The notes: a model not told the origin generated them from the letters alone. A stretch of 64,000 nucleotides of DNA from UBA6120 sp035361955 (GCA_035361955.1 DAOSDC010000007.1:25921-89920); one strand, 5' to 3'. Numbered from the stretch's first letter, positions 48,841 through 57,078 are shown. Numbers and translations are program-made.

Positions 48841-49245
48841 ATGGCAACTAAGAAAAAAGAAATCGTCCAATACTACGGCACTGGTCGTCGCAAATCGTCA
48901 ATCGCTCGTGTGTATGTCAAATCAGGCACCGGATCGATTACCGTCAACGGCCGTCCCGTCAAAGAATACATGCCGTATGAAACGCTAGTCATGGATTTAA
49001 TGCAACCGCTCGTGTTGACGAATAACGCCGACAAATTCGACGTCGAAGCGACCGTCATCGGCGGAGGCTTCACCGGACAAGCCGGCGCCATCCGTTTGGG
49101 CATCGCCCGCGCCCTACTCGAAAGCGGCGCTGAACGCACGACGCTGAAAGTCGCTGGGATGTTAACCCGTGACAGCCGCGCCAAGGAACGTAAGAAGTAC
49201 GGTCTGAAAGCCGCCCGCCGCGCTCCGCAATTCAGCAAACGTTAA
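48841..49245 (+). CDS. rpsI: 30S ribosomal protein S9
   Basis: 134 aa. YYGTGRRKSSIARVYVKSGT at the N-terminus, RLGIARALLESG and the basic C-terminus ending RRAPQFSKR, which reaches the P site. AAGGAG precedes it. A strong terminator follows at 49256. Confidence 0.98.
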   Translation: MATKKKEIVQYYGTGRRKSSIARVYVKSGTGSITVNGRPVKEYMPYETLVMDLMQPLVLTNNADKFDVEATVIGGGFTGQAGAIRLGIARALLESGAERTTLKVAGMLTRDSRAKERKKYGLKAARRAPQFSKR

Positions 49246-49255
49246 TCAAAGATTA

Positions 49256-49285
49256 AAACCCATGGTAAGCAACCGTGGGTTTTTC
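49256..49285 (+). terminator. Terminator of rplM-rpsI
   Basis: Stem AAACCCATGGT/ACCGTGGGTTT (one G-U pair) with a 5-nt loop and a U tract. Confidence 0.88.
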
Positions 49286-49362
49286 TTTTATGGTCATGAT
49301 TTTGGGATTGTTTATGGTTGAAATCCTGATAATCATATTGTATATTGTATAGGCACATAAAT

Positions 49363-49439
49363 GGGCCTTTAGCTCAGTCGGTTAGAGCGCGCCCCTGATA
49401 AGGGCGAGGTCGATAGTTCAAATCTATTAAGGCCCACCA
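49363..49439 (+). tRNA. tRNA-Ile (anticodon GAT)
   Basis: Acceptor GGGCCTT/AAGGCCC, anticodon stem CGCCC/GGGCG with loop CTGATAA, T loop TTCAAAT, CCA encoded. A promoter TTGAAA (49318-49323)-17 bp-TATATT (49341-49346) lies upstream. Confidence 0.95.
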
Positions 49440-49455
49440 TTTATGTAAGATCATT

Positions 49456-49480
49456 GGGCCCGAACGAGGCCCTTTTCTTT
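49456..49480 (+). terminator. Terminator of tRNA-Ile
   Basis: GGGCC/GGCCC with a 7-nt loop, then TTTTCTTT. It ends 10 nt before the MATE start codon, so read-through or processing may feed that gene. Confidence 0.75.
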
Positions 49481-49489
49481 AGGACGAAT

Positions 49490-50887
49490 ATGTTACAGGC
49501 ACTCCGCGATAAACAATTTATGAAACGCTTCTTCGCCATCACCTTCCCGGTCATGGTCCAGACGCTCGTTTCCTTTATCGTCACCTTTGTCGATAACATC
49601 ATGGTCGGTGGCGTTTCCAATGAAGCCGTCAGCGCCGTGTATGCCGTTAACCAAGCGTCGTTTTTGTTTTTCGTCGTCAGTTATGGTCTTTTTAGCGGCG
49701 CCGCCATCTATGTCCAGCAATTTGCCGGTGCCAAAGACGTCAAGCATCTACGCCAGGCATTTTTGTTCAAAATTGTGATTGGGACGGGATTTTTGATATT
49801 ATCGCTACCACTGCTTTACGCATTCGGGTCACAGCTGGTCACTTTCTATTCGCGCTCAGACGCTAACCAAGCCGGGATATTGGCCCAAGCCGCTCTTTAT
49901 ATGCCGATTCTTTTTTTGAGTTATATACCACTGATATATGCGACATCTTATGCTTCTACTTTAAGGGAAACCGGACGCACGAAGCTCCCGATGATCGTTG
50001 GCGTGATTGCTCTTTCTTCAAATGCCGCACTAAATGCGCTGTTTATTTATGGATTGCGACTCGGAGTCGTCGGTGCCGCGTTAGCGACGGTTATCGCACG
50101 GTTGATTGAGGCGGGGGCGATTATCTTGATTGCTCACCGCAAGAAAATGGATTTTTGTCATGGGGTCTATCGGCAGTTCAAAATTGAACCGAAACTATTT
50201 CGTCTTATCGCCAAGAAGATGTGGCCACTGCTGATTAATGAAATTTTGTGGTCGACCGGCATGATTATGCAGAGTCTGAGTTTTGCCGAACGTGACAACG
50301 TATTGTCGGCCTTATCGATTCTTTCGACGACTACCGAAATCTTTGGCATCGTGTTTGCCGGACTTGGCGTTGGCATTTCCGTCATCGTCGGCTCGGCGCT
50401 TGGAGCCGGTAGAATCAAAGAAGCGAAGGAAGATACCAAAAAACTCATTGGGTTAGGCGTTTTTATTTCGCTGATCGTTGGCGGCATCATGTTGATGCTC
50501 TCGCCGTTTATTCCCAAACTTTGGGTCGAGGTCAGTCCCAGACAACAACTACTGGCAACGCAGATGATTATCGTATATGGCATCTTCTTATCGGTTTATA
50601 GCGTTTGCGTCAGCGCTTACCAAATACTGAGAGCCGGCGGCAAGACGACGCAGACGATGCTGATGGACTCCGGGCTGATGTGGGCAGGAACCGTGCCTTT
50701 AGCTTGGGCATTAGCACTTTTTACGAATCTTCCCCTCGTATTGATGTTCATGATTTTGCAGACGATTGACATCATCAAAATGATGTTGGGTCTTTATTTG
50801 GTTAAGCGTGGACATTGGGCCAACAACCTCACGACAGAGGTCACTATGCCGAGTATCATGTCTCCGCTTAATGATTTATTGAAATGA
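49490..50887 (+). CDS. MATE-family efflux transporter
   Basis: 465 aa from the ATG at 49490 (AGGA 6 nt upstream); an upstream TTG in frame lies inside the terminator. Twelve helices in two MatE halves: FAITFPVMVQTLVSFIVTFVDNIMVGG at 49522-49602 and the repeat FRLIAKKMWPLLINEILWSTG near 240. It exports drugs or metabolites using an ion gradient. The substrate is unknown. It sits alone between tRNA genes. Confidence 0.92.
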   Translation: MLQALRDKQFMKRFFAITFPVMVQTLVSFIVTFVDNIMVGGVSNEAVSAVYAVNQASFLFFVVSYGLFSGAAIYVQQFAGAKDVKHLRQAFLFKIVIGTGFLILSLPLLYAFGSQLVTFYSRSDANQAGILAQAALYMPILFLSYIPLIYATSYASTLRETGRTKLPMIVGVIALSSNAALNALFIYGLRLGVVGAALATVIARLIEAGAIILIAHRKKMDFCHGVYRQFKIEPKLFRLIAKKMWPLLINEILWSTGMIMQSLSFAERDNVLSALSILSTTTEIFGIVFAGLGVGISVIVGSALGAGRIKEAKEDTKKLIGLGVFISLIVGGIMLMLSPFIPKLWVEVSPRQQLLATQMIIVYGIFLSVYSVCVSAYQILRAGGKTTQTMLMDSGLMWAGTVPLAWALALFTNLPLVLMFMILQTIDIIKMMLGLYLVKRGHWANNLTTEVTMPSIMSPLNDLLK

Positions 50888-50918
50888 GCGGTGGCCTTTG
50901 CTATCATTATTTAGCGTT

Positions 50919-50994
50919 GGACACTTAGCTCAGTCGGGAGAGCGTTTCCTTCACACGGAAGAGGTCGTGGGTTCGATCCCCTCAGTGTCCACCA
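50919..50994 (+). tRNA. tRNA-Val (anticodon CAC)
   Basis: Acceptor GGACACT/AGTGTCC, anticodon stem TTTCC/GGAAG (one G-U) with loop TTCACAC, T arm GTGGG-TTCGATC-CCCTC (one weak pair), CCA encoded. First of three clustered tRNAs. Confidence 0.9.
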
Positions 50995-51001
50995 TTTATT
51001 T

Positions 51002-51077
51002 GCCGCTGTAGCTCAGTTGGTAGAGCAATTGACTTGTAATCATTAGGTCGGAGGTTCGATTCCTCTCGGCGGCACCA
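51002..51077 (+). tRNA. tRNA-Thr (anticodon TGT)
   Basis: Acceptor GCCGCTG/CGGCGGC, anticodon loop CTTGTAA, T arm GGAGG-TTCGATT-CCTCT, CCA encoded. The anticodon stem ATTGA/TCATT has a T-T mismatch at the second pair. Confidence 0.9.
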
Positions 51078-51080
51078 CGA

Positions 51081-51165
51081 GGGGATATGGCGAAATTGGC
51101 AGACGCGCGAGACTTAGGATCTCGTGGGGCGACCCGTGCAGGTTCAAGTCCTGTTATCCCCACCA
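51081..51165 (+). tRNA. tRNA-Leu (anticodon TAG)
   Basis: 85 nt with a long variable arm (TGGGGCGACCCGT). Acceptor GGGGATA/TATCCCC, anticodon stem CGAGA/TCTCG with loop CTTAGGA, CCA encoded. It borders the AT-rich island on its 3' side. Confidence 0.95.
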
Positions 51166-51171
51166 AAAAAA

Positions 51172-51235
51172 GCAAACTGCGACAATACCATAATACTTTG
51201 TATTATGAGTGCTAAATTGTCGCTTTTTTGTTTGC
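51172..51235 (+). terminator. Terminator of the tRNA Val-Thr-Leu cluster
   Basis: GCGACAAT (51179-51186) pairs with ATTGTCGC (51216-51223), with an inner ATAATAC/GTATTAT stem, then six T. GCAAAC/GTTTGC flank it and extend the pairing. Confidence 0.85.
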
Positions 51236-51315
51236 CTGCTATTGTTTGAGACATTGATTGTCCTCAGTTTATGGAAACAAACAAAGTTTTAATAACTGAT
51301 ACGAGGTTAGATAGT

Positions 51316-51343
51316 TTGAACCGACTAGGTGCAGGTTTATAAT
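51316..51343 (+). promoter_or_regulatory. Promoter of the HNH-like gene
   Basis: TTGAAC (51316-51321), 16-bp spacer, TATAAT (51338-51343). The spacer contains AGGTGCA, one base from the TTGGTGCA motif repeated further along the island. Confidence 0.55.
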
Positions 51344-51363
51344 ATAAAGCAGAGTGTAATTTT

Positions 51364-52248
51364 ATGGCTATTTGTGCAATATGTAAAAAAGAAAAATCCA
51401 ACTTCACCAAAGAACATATCATTCCTTATGCTCTTGGTAATAGACTATTCGTTATAAATTGTGTTTGCAAAAAATGTAATAGCAATTTAGGCGATAAAAT
51501 TGATGCTAAGATATCAAATTCCTTCATGGCTTGTATATTTAGGAAAGTTAATAAATTGCCAGGTCAGAGTGGCAAAGTGCCAATTGGAATGCCAGAAGGC
51601 AAGTTGGAAGATGGCAGGAGGGTTATTAAGAAAGATGGAAAATATGTTCCTAAAACCCATGTAGAAATTAAAGACGGGACTATGAATCTTTCCGCGACAT
51701 CAAAAGATGAAGCTCTCGAGATTTTAAAAGGCTTTTATAAAAAAAGAGGTAAGGAAGTACCTCAAAGAGTAAAAGACGAAATTCTTAACAAAAAAGAAGA
51801 TATAAGAGAAACTAAAATTAATTTCAATTTCAGTTTTGATATATACGATTATGCGATGGAAACACTTAAAATTGCATATGAGACATTTATTTATTATTTC
51901 GATGTTAATTGTCTCAAGGATAAAAGAATTGATAAGTTAAGAGACGTTATTTATCGATATATTTACAATGATGAAATGAATAGGAAATACATTGCATGGC
52001 ACTGTGTATTATTGAAAACAGAATATAAAGAAAAGCTTATTGAAATATCGAAGTTATTAAAGAAGATTAGTCCATCAGATGTATGTCACATTATCAAAAT
52101 TGAGCGCGATGAAAATAGTAACAAAACTTATTTCTTTGTCTTGATTAATGGATCGCTTCCTATGTGCTTCTTTACAAAAACCAACAAGAAATACGCCTTA
52201 AATAAATTGATCCTTGTGACGAAAGAAAACAAAATTTTTGAACTTTAA
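51364..52248 (+). CDS. HNH-type endonuclease-like protein
   Basis: 294 aa. The N-terminus resembles HNH_5-type nucleases: zinc pairs Cys4-Cys7 and Cys35-Cys38, with KEHIIPYALGN (Glu17-His18) and CNSNLGDKID (Asn39). The rest is Lys-rich and helical and not recognised. No SD is clear. It is the first gene of the AT-rich island directly after tRNA-Leu, and points the same way as the regulator and TOTE-type genes, so it may be their nuclease partner. Alternative: a stand-alone homing-type nuclease. It has its own promoter, and 190 bp separate it from the next gene. Confidence 0.7.
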   Translation: MAICAICKKEKSNFTKEHIIPYALGNRLFVINCVCKKCNSNLGDKIDAKISNSFMACIFRKVNKLPGQSGKVPIGMPEGKLEDGRRVIKKDGKYVPKTHVEIKDGTMNLSATSKDEALEILKGFYKKRGKEVPQRVKDEILNKKEDIRETKINFNFSFDIYDYAMETLKIAYETFIYYFDVNCLKDKRIDKLRDVIYRYIYNDEMNRKYIAWHCVLLKTEYKEKLIEISKLLKKISPSDVCHIIKIERDENSNKTYFFVLINGSLPMCFFTKTNKKYALNKLILVTKENKIFEL

Positions 52249-52345
52249 TTTGTAATTAAAATTCCGAATGTAGTGTTAAACGAACTTTTTCTAACTTTGT
52301 ATTCAATAGATGAAGTGAATAAAAGTTTTGGATGTAGTGACAAAA

Positions 52346-52392
52346 GCACCATTTCGAATGATTGGTGTAATTTGGTGTAAATTTTGGTGCAA
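52346..52392 (+). repeat. TTGGTG repeat element, copy 1
   Basis: Three direct copies of TTGGTG at 52362, 52372 and 52384 (steps of 10 and 12 bp), as TTGGTGTAA, TTGGTGTAA and TTGGTGCAA. An inverted copy GCACCA lies at 52346-52351. They sit just upstream of the likely -10 TATGAT (52410-52415) of the AlbA_2-type gene, where they could act as an operator. The same triple with identical steps recurs at 53864. Confidence 0.85.
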
Positions 52393-52438
52393 GCAGTCTT
52401 TGTATGTGCTATGATAAAAACACAAAAAAGGAGATATT

Positions 52439-53863
52439 ATGGCAATACCAACAAATATTCAAACCATTTTAAATGATAGTGTAGTTGAAAGCGTAAGAGT
52501 GGAACTAAAAGAAGGATGGAATCCCGAAACAATATTGCACACTATTTGTGCTTTCGCTAATGATATAGATAATTTTTATGGTGGCTATATCATTATTGGT
52601 ATTGATGATAAAGGCAATGTTTTGGGTTTTGATGTTAATAAATATGACTTTCTCCAAAAAGAAGTGGTTAGATATTGTAAAAAGTGTCTAGAACCATCTT
52701 ACATTCCTGTTATTGATTTATTAGATTATCAAAATCAAAAAATCGTAGTGCTATGGTGTCCGGCAGGTAGCAATAAACCTTATAGATGCTATGAAAACGT
52801 TTATAAAGAAAAGAAAGATACCAGATACTTAACATATGTTAGAAAGGGGTCTTTAACCATTACTGCTTCTCGAGATGAGGAAATTGAACTTCAAAATATA
52901 GGAAGCTATGAGCCTTTTGATGACCGCGTTAATTATCATTATGGATTAGACGTTATTGATAGAGGGATTGTTGAAGAATATTTGAAACTTTCAAATTCCT
53001 CCCTGCTCCTTGGTTTTAATGAAAGACCAACAACAGATGTTCTTTTAGATTTAAAAGCGATTGGTGGCCCAAAAGAAGATTATCACCCTAAAAATATAGC
53101 GTTATTAATGTTTACTAAAAAACCAAGCGACTATATACCATATTCATATATAGAATTAACAATCATTAGCAATGATTCTGGTAATGAAATAATTGAAAAA
53201 ACATTCGATTCAGCTTTGTTTAAACAATACTCAGATTGCATGGATTTTATTAAAAATAAAATTATAGAGAAGAAGACTATCAAAGTTGAAGGAGAATATA
53301 AATCAAAAACTGTTTTTAACTATTCTTTTGAGGTTTTAGAGGAAGTTATTGCTAACGCTATACTTCATAAGTCTTATCAAATGAATGAGCCAGTAAGTGT
53401 AAGAATTGAAACAAATAGAATTGAAGTAACAAGTATTCCTGGTTTTGATAGAACAATAAGCGATACATCTATTAAAGAATTAAAGCCTAGATCAAAAAGA
53501 TACCAATACCGCCGTATTGCGGAGTTTTTAAAAGAATTAAATATTGTTGAAGCAAAAAACACTGGATATCCAACAATCATTAAAAAGAGTCTAGATAATA
53601 AATCACCTTTACCAATTATTGACATGAATAAAGAAAGAGATTATGTCACTGTAATCATTCCTATTAATGAGTATTTCGATGAAGAAAAATTATCTTTAAG
53701 GGATAAAATCATTAATGCTTTAAATGCATCACCAATGACAAAAACTGAACTATGCCGCTATTTAGGCTATGCAAGAGTGGTTAATTCTGTATCACATCAA
53801 TTAACAAAACTTATTATTGATAATCAAGTTATTGAAATTAACAAAAAATACCATCTAAAATAG
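52439..53863 (+). CDS. AlbA_2 (Schlafen-like) and HATPase_c_4 domain regulator
   Basis: 474 aa, with AAAAGGAG before the ATG. Residues about 15-140 form an AlbA_2/Schlafen-type nucleic-acid-binding domain (RVELKEGWNPETILHTICAFAN; GGYIIIGIDDKGNVLGF). Residues about 290-400 resemble the HATPase_c_4 domain (EEVIANAILHKSYQMNEPVSV; VTSIPGFD). The C-terminal 55 residues look like a winged helix (MTKTELCRYLGYARVVNSVSHQL). Such proteins are often mislabelled RecG-like helicases, but no helicase motifs are present. It probably regulates the island. The gene is exactly bracketed by the two TTGGTG elements. Confidence 0.85.
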   Translation: MAIPTNIQTILNDSVVESVRVELKEGWNPETILHTICAFANDIDNFYGGYIIIGIDDKGNVLGFDVNKYDFLQKEVVRYCKKCLEPSYIPVIDLLDYQNQKIVVLWCPAGSNKPYRCYENVYKEKKDTRYLTYVRKGSLTITASRDEEIELQNIGSYEPFDDRVNYHYGLDVIDRGIVEEYLKLSNSSLLLGFNERPTTDVLLDLKAIGGPKEDYHPKNIALLMFTKKPSDYIPYSYIELTIISNDSGNEIIEKTFDSALFKQYSDCMDFIKNKIIEKKTIKVEGEYKSKTVFNYSFEVLEEVIANAILHKSYQMNEPVSVRIETNRIEVTSIPGFDRTISDTSIKELKPRSKRYQYRRIAEFLKELNIVEAKNTGYPTIIKKSLDNKSPLPIIDMNKERDYVTVIIPINEYFDEEKLSLRDKIINALNASPMTKTELCRYLGYARVVNSVSHQLTKLIIDNQVIEINKKYHLK

Positions 53864-53893
53864 TTGGTGCATTTTGGTGCAAATTTTGGTGCA
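53864..53893 (+). repeat. TTGGTG repeat element, copy 2
   Basis: TTGGTG at 53864, 53874 and 53886, with the same 10- and 12-bp steps as copy 1, as TTGGTGCAT, TTGGTGCAA and TTGGTGCAT. It starts at the first base after the stop of the AlbA_2-type gene and ends 8 nt before the ATG of the TOTE-type gene, taking the place of a Shine-Dalgarno sequence. Confidence 0.85.
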
Positions 53894-53901
53894 TTATAAA
53901 A

Positions 53902-56565
53902 ATGAATGACAAAGATAAAATAATTGCAAAGCTCAAAGAAGAGAATGAATATCTTAAAAGTCTTTTGCGAATGCACAATATCTCATTTGAAAAACCAAAG
54001 GAAATAATCCAATTCGGTTTTTCAGATAATGAAAAAATAAAAACATACATATCTTATTTTGTTGGTAGAGACGATATCTTTGCGTATGAATATTATTCAA
54101 AAGAAGGCAAAAGAGGTTTTTCTCCAGCTTGTCTGGGCAGAAACAATTTAACAGGTTATTGTCCGAATACATGTAGTGAATGCGTTAACAAACAATATAT
54201 CGGTATAACAGAAAAGGAAATAAAACGTCATTTAATTGGTAATGATACATTCGGAATATACCCACTGTTAAAAGGAGATTACTGTCGACTACTAGCGGTA
54301 GATTTTGATGATGAAGATTATAAAGAAAGCGCCAAAGCATTTTCTAATGTTTGCAATAACCATCGTTTAGACAATCTAATAGAAATATCTTCATCAGGAT
54401 GCGGTGCTCATGTTTGGCTATTTTTTGATAAGCCAATAAAAGCTTCTAAAGTTAGAAGATTAGGAACTTATCTTATTTACGAAGCTATGGATTCATCAAA
54501 GGGAATTAATTTTTCTTCTCTTGATAGAATGTTTCCGTCACAAGATTACGTGCCTATAAGAGGATATGGCAACCTAATTGTTTTACCGCTTCAAGGGAGG
54601 AAAGCGATCGAGGGAAAGACAGTTTTTGTCGATGAAAACTTTATTCCACATGACATGAAAAATCAAATTAACGTTTTAGCGAGCACAAAGAAGATTTTTG
54701 AGGAAGAAGTAGATGCTTTGTTGAGTGAATATAAAGAAGCTGACTTTTTCCCTTTGTTAAACAAAAATGTTCTTAAAAATATTAAACTCAACAGAGATGA
54801 TTTTTCTAAACAAATCATATTAGTAAAACAAAATGAAATACTTGTTCCTAAAGCAGCATTAAATAATAGGAGTGTTAAATTTATTTATAGATTAGCAAGT
54901 TTACCTAACCCTAAATATTATGAGGCACAAAAGAACCGCATATCAGTCTATACAATTCCAAGAATTCAAAAACTTTATCACGAAGATGAATCTTTCATTT
55001 ATCTTCCGAGAGGGTGTTTTGAAGACTTGGTTAAGGTGCTTAACTTTTTTAGCGTTGAGATAGTTATTAAAGATAAGCAAACTTTGGGAGATATGATAAT
55101 GGTTTCCTTTAATGGCAAACTTAAGGATTATCAAAAAGACGGTCTTGATAAGTTATTAAAATATGATAATGGTTTATTTGTTGCTCGACCATCATATGGT
55201 AAAACAGTTACCGCTATTGCGCTTATAGCTGAATTAAAGTTAAACACGCTTATTATTGTTCCAAATTTAACATTATTGAAACAATGGAAAGATAGATTAA
55301 ATACTTTTTTAGATGTTGGATACGAGTTTAAAAAAGAAAAAGATAAATTCGGTCAATATAGTGGTAATAAAAAGAAGCTAACAAATATGATTGATATTGC
55401 TTGTATTGACTCACTATTAAGCGAAGAAAGTGGAGAAATATTAAAGCAATATGGTGTCATTATTTTTGATGAAGTTCATCATATTGCTGCTTCGACGTAT
55501 GAACAGGTTGTCAGAAAGTGCTACAGCAAATATTTATATGGTTTTACTGCAACTCCAAAAAGAAGCGATAAAAACGAAAAGATTATTTATAAAACTATTG
55601 GCGATATCAGATATCAATATAAAGACGAAGATAGCAATTTTGATAAAATCCTAAAGCCGGAATTTACATATTTTACATATACATCCTTGGAAAAAACAAC
55701 GTCATATTCTAATATGCTTTCATGTTTGTTGTCTGATGAAGAAAGAAACGAAAGAATTGTTAACGACATAAAAAATGCATACAAAACAAAAAGAAATATT
55801 ATTGTTCTAACAGATAGGATTGAGCATATAAGTATATTAAAAAATAAACTTAACAATATTAATGATGTTTTTGTAATTAATGGGCAATTATCGAACAGTG
55901 AAAAGAAAACGTTTTTTGAGAATATTAAAAAAGCTAAAAAAGGGTTTGTTATTATTTCTACTGGAAAATATATTGGTGAAGGTTTTGATGAAAAGAAATT
56001 AGATACACTATTTATTGTTTCGCCATTTAGATGGAATGGAACATTAGAACAATATGTAGGACGCTTGCATCGTGAAAATGAAGATAAAAACGATGTAGAA
56101 GTACATGATTATGTTGATATCAATGTCAAGATGTTCGAAAGTATGTATCATGATCGATTAAGAGCGTATAAAAAACTAGGCTACGTTATCAGTGGCGATG
56201 AAGTTATTTTTGAAAGAAAAATATATTCAACTTATGACTATAAAGCAAAATTATTTGAGGACTTAATAGATTCAAGGAAAGAAGTTGTTTTTATCATTAA
56301 CGATTATAACGAAGGAGTGGTAATCGATTTGTTGAACACATGTGGCAATGTAAAGATATTTACTCATAGCAATAAAACAATTGAGCATAAAAATATTTCT
56401 GGCTTGTTAAAGACAAATCTTGAAATAAATGCGGTTATAATAGATCAAAAAATATTGTGGTATGGAGGAATTAATCCCTTTAAAACAATTGCATATAATG
56501 ATTCTATAATGAGAATAAATGACAAATCTATCTGTGAAACTATAATTAAAGAAGCTAAAAAATAG
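53902..56565 (+). CDS. TOTE-type primase-helicase conflict protein
   Basis: 887 aa. A short coiled coil (IIAKLKEENEYLKSLLRMHN) leads to an archaeo-eukaryotic primase domain of the type named for TOTE conflict systems. It has a Cys cluster (CLGRNN, YCPNTCSECVNK), metal residues Asp134/Asp136 in LLAVDFDDEDY, His170 in SSGCGAHVWLFFD, and RMFPSQDYVPIRGYGN. An SF2 helicase follows: Gly433-Lys434-Thr435, DEVHH (523-527), GFTATPKRSD, and QYVGRLHRE (Gly720, Arg721). The last 110 residues look like a PLD nuclease fold that has lost its His-Lys. No SD is present. Families of this kind are predicted genome-conflict or mobile-element defence proteins. Very AT-rich (12 G/C in 54781-54840). Confidence 0.88.
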   Translation: MNDKDKIIAKLKEENEYLKSLLRMHNISFEKPKEIIQFGFSDNEKIKTYISYFVGRDDIFAYEYYSKEGKRGFSPACLGRNNLTGYCPNTCSECVNKQYIGITEKEIKRHLIGNDTFGIYPLLKGDYCRLLAVDFDDEDYKESAKAFSNVCNNHRLDNLIEISSSGCGAHVWLFFDKPIKASKVRRLGTYLIYEAMDSSKGINFSSLDRMFPSQDYVPIRGYGNLIVLPLQGRKAIEGKTVFVDENFIPHDMKNQINVLASTKKIFEEEVDALLSEYKEADFFPLLNKNVLKNIKLNRDDFSKQIILVKQNEILVPKAALNNRSVKFIYRLASLPNPKYYEAQKNRISVYTIPRIQKLYHEDESFIYLPRGCFEDLVKVLNFFSVEIVIKDKQTLGDMIMVSFNGKLKDYQKDGLDKLLKYDNGLFVARPSYGKTVTAIALIAELKLNTLIIVPNLTLLKQWKDRLNTFLDVGYEFKKEKDKFGQYSGNKKKLTNMIDIACIDSLLSEESGEILKQYGVIIFDEVHHIAASTYEQVVRKCYSKYLYGFTATPKRSDKNEKIIYKTIGDIRYQYKDEDSNFDKILKPEFTYFTYTSLEKTTSYSNMLSCLLSDEERNERIVNDIKNAYKTKRNIIVLTDRIEHISILKNKLNNINDVFVINGQLSNSEKKTFFENIKKAKKGFVIISTGKYIGEGFDEKKLDTLFIVSPFRWNGTLEQYVGRLHRENEDKNDVEVHDYVDINVKMFESMYHDRLRAYKKLGYVISGDEVIFERKIYSTYDYKAKLFEDLIDSRKEVVFIINDYNEGVVIDLLNTCGNVKIFTHSNKTIEHKNISGLLKTNLEINAVIIDQKILWYGGINPFKTIAYNDSIMRINDKSICETIIKEAKK

Positions 56566-56803
56566 TTTTTGTGTAAATCATTTACAGACATTTTTGCGTT
56601 TTACAAACTTTTGTCCGCAAATTTATGATGATTTGTTGATCTCGCCATTCAGTGGTGTGATTTTTATAGTCGGATAATAACTTTACGAGCGAACACGTTC
56701 AAATATAGGTAAAAATTAGTGATTTGGATTGGTTCAGTCGGGTCTATTTTAATGCGAACGGCATATTTTCATACTATTATCAGTGTATCGTGTAATTAAC
56801 ACA

Positions 56804-56823
56804 CTATATTATTAATAATATAG
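56804..56823. repeat. 20-bp perfect palindrome
   Basis: CTATATTATT followed by its exact reverse complement AATAATATAG, with no spacer. It could be a protein-binding site or cruciform. Confidence 0.8.
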
Positions 56824-56849
56824 TATATACGATTAACACATCTCAAGTT

Positions 56850-56905
56850 GGGATTATTACAGTAGGAATTATTTGTAGCAAAAATAAATAGGGATTACTA
56901 CAGTA
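56850..56905 (+). repeat. Direct repeat pair GGGATTAYTACAGTA
   Basis: GGGATTATTACAGTA begins at 56850 and GGGATTACTACAGTA at 56891, one mismatch in 15, 41 bp apart. Confidence 0.8.
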
Positions 56906-56961
56906 CGTTAAAGACAAAAACTCGAAAAAATTGCTTGATGAACAACATTAAAGCGAAGATG

Positions 56962-56988
56962 ACGTCGGATAGTATCCGACGTTTTTTC
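56962..56988 (+). terminator. Orphan terminator
   Basis: Perfect stem ACGTCGGA/TCCGACGT, TAGTA loop, six T. There is no gene directly before it; it may end read-through from the TOTE-type gene or belong to a lost gene. Confidence 0.85.
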
Positions 56989-57078
56989 TTATTCTTGCCA
57001 TTGTCATCATCAGCGGTTTGTGGTTTGATATACACATATCCATTGTTATCCTCATTTGCTTCATAAGGAGTTTATGAA

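Larger units (their letters stand above)
56566..57073. other. AT-rich non-coding boundary of the island
   Basis: About 500 bp with no convincing gene. It holds a 20-bp perfect palindrome (56804-56823), ATTAACACA twice around it (56795 and 56832), a near-exact 15-bp direct repeat (56850 and 56891) and a strong terminator (56962-56988). No copy of the tRNA-Leu 3' end was seen. It may be a decayed gene, a replication or recombination site, or the scar of the island's right end. Confidence 0.6.

Noticed and set aside
52439..53863. ATP-dependent DNA helicase (RecG-like)
   Set aside because: No Walker A or DEAD/DEAH motifs; the protein has AlbA_2 and HATPase_c_4-like regions, and the RecG label is a common misannotation of this type.
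51081..57073. Classical tRNA-Leu integration with an att duplication
   Set aside because: No repeat of the tRNA 3' end was found up to 57073 and no integrase gene is present, so the island's mode of entry is open.
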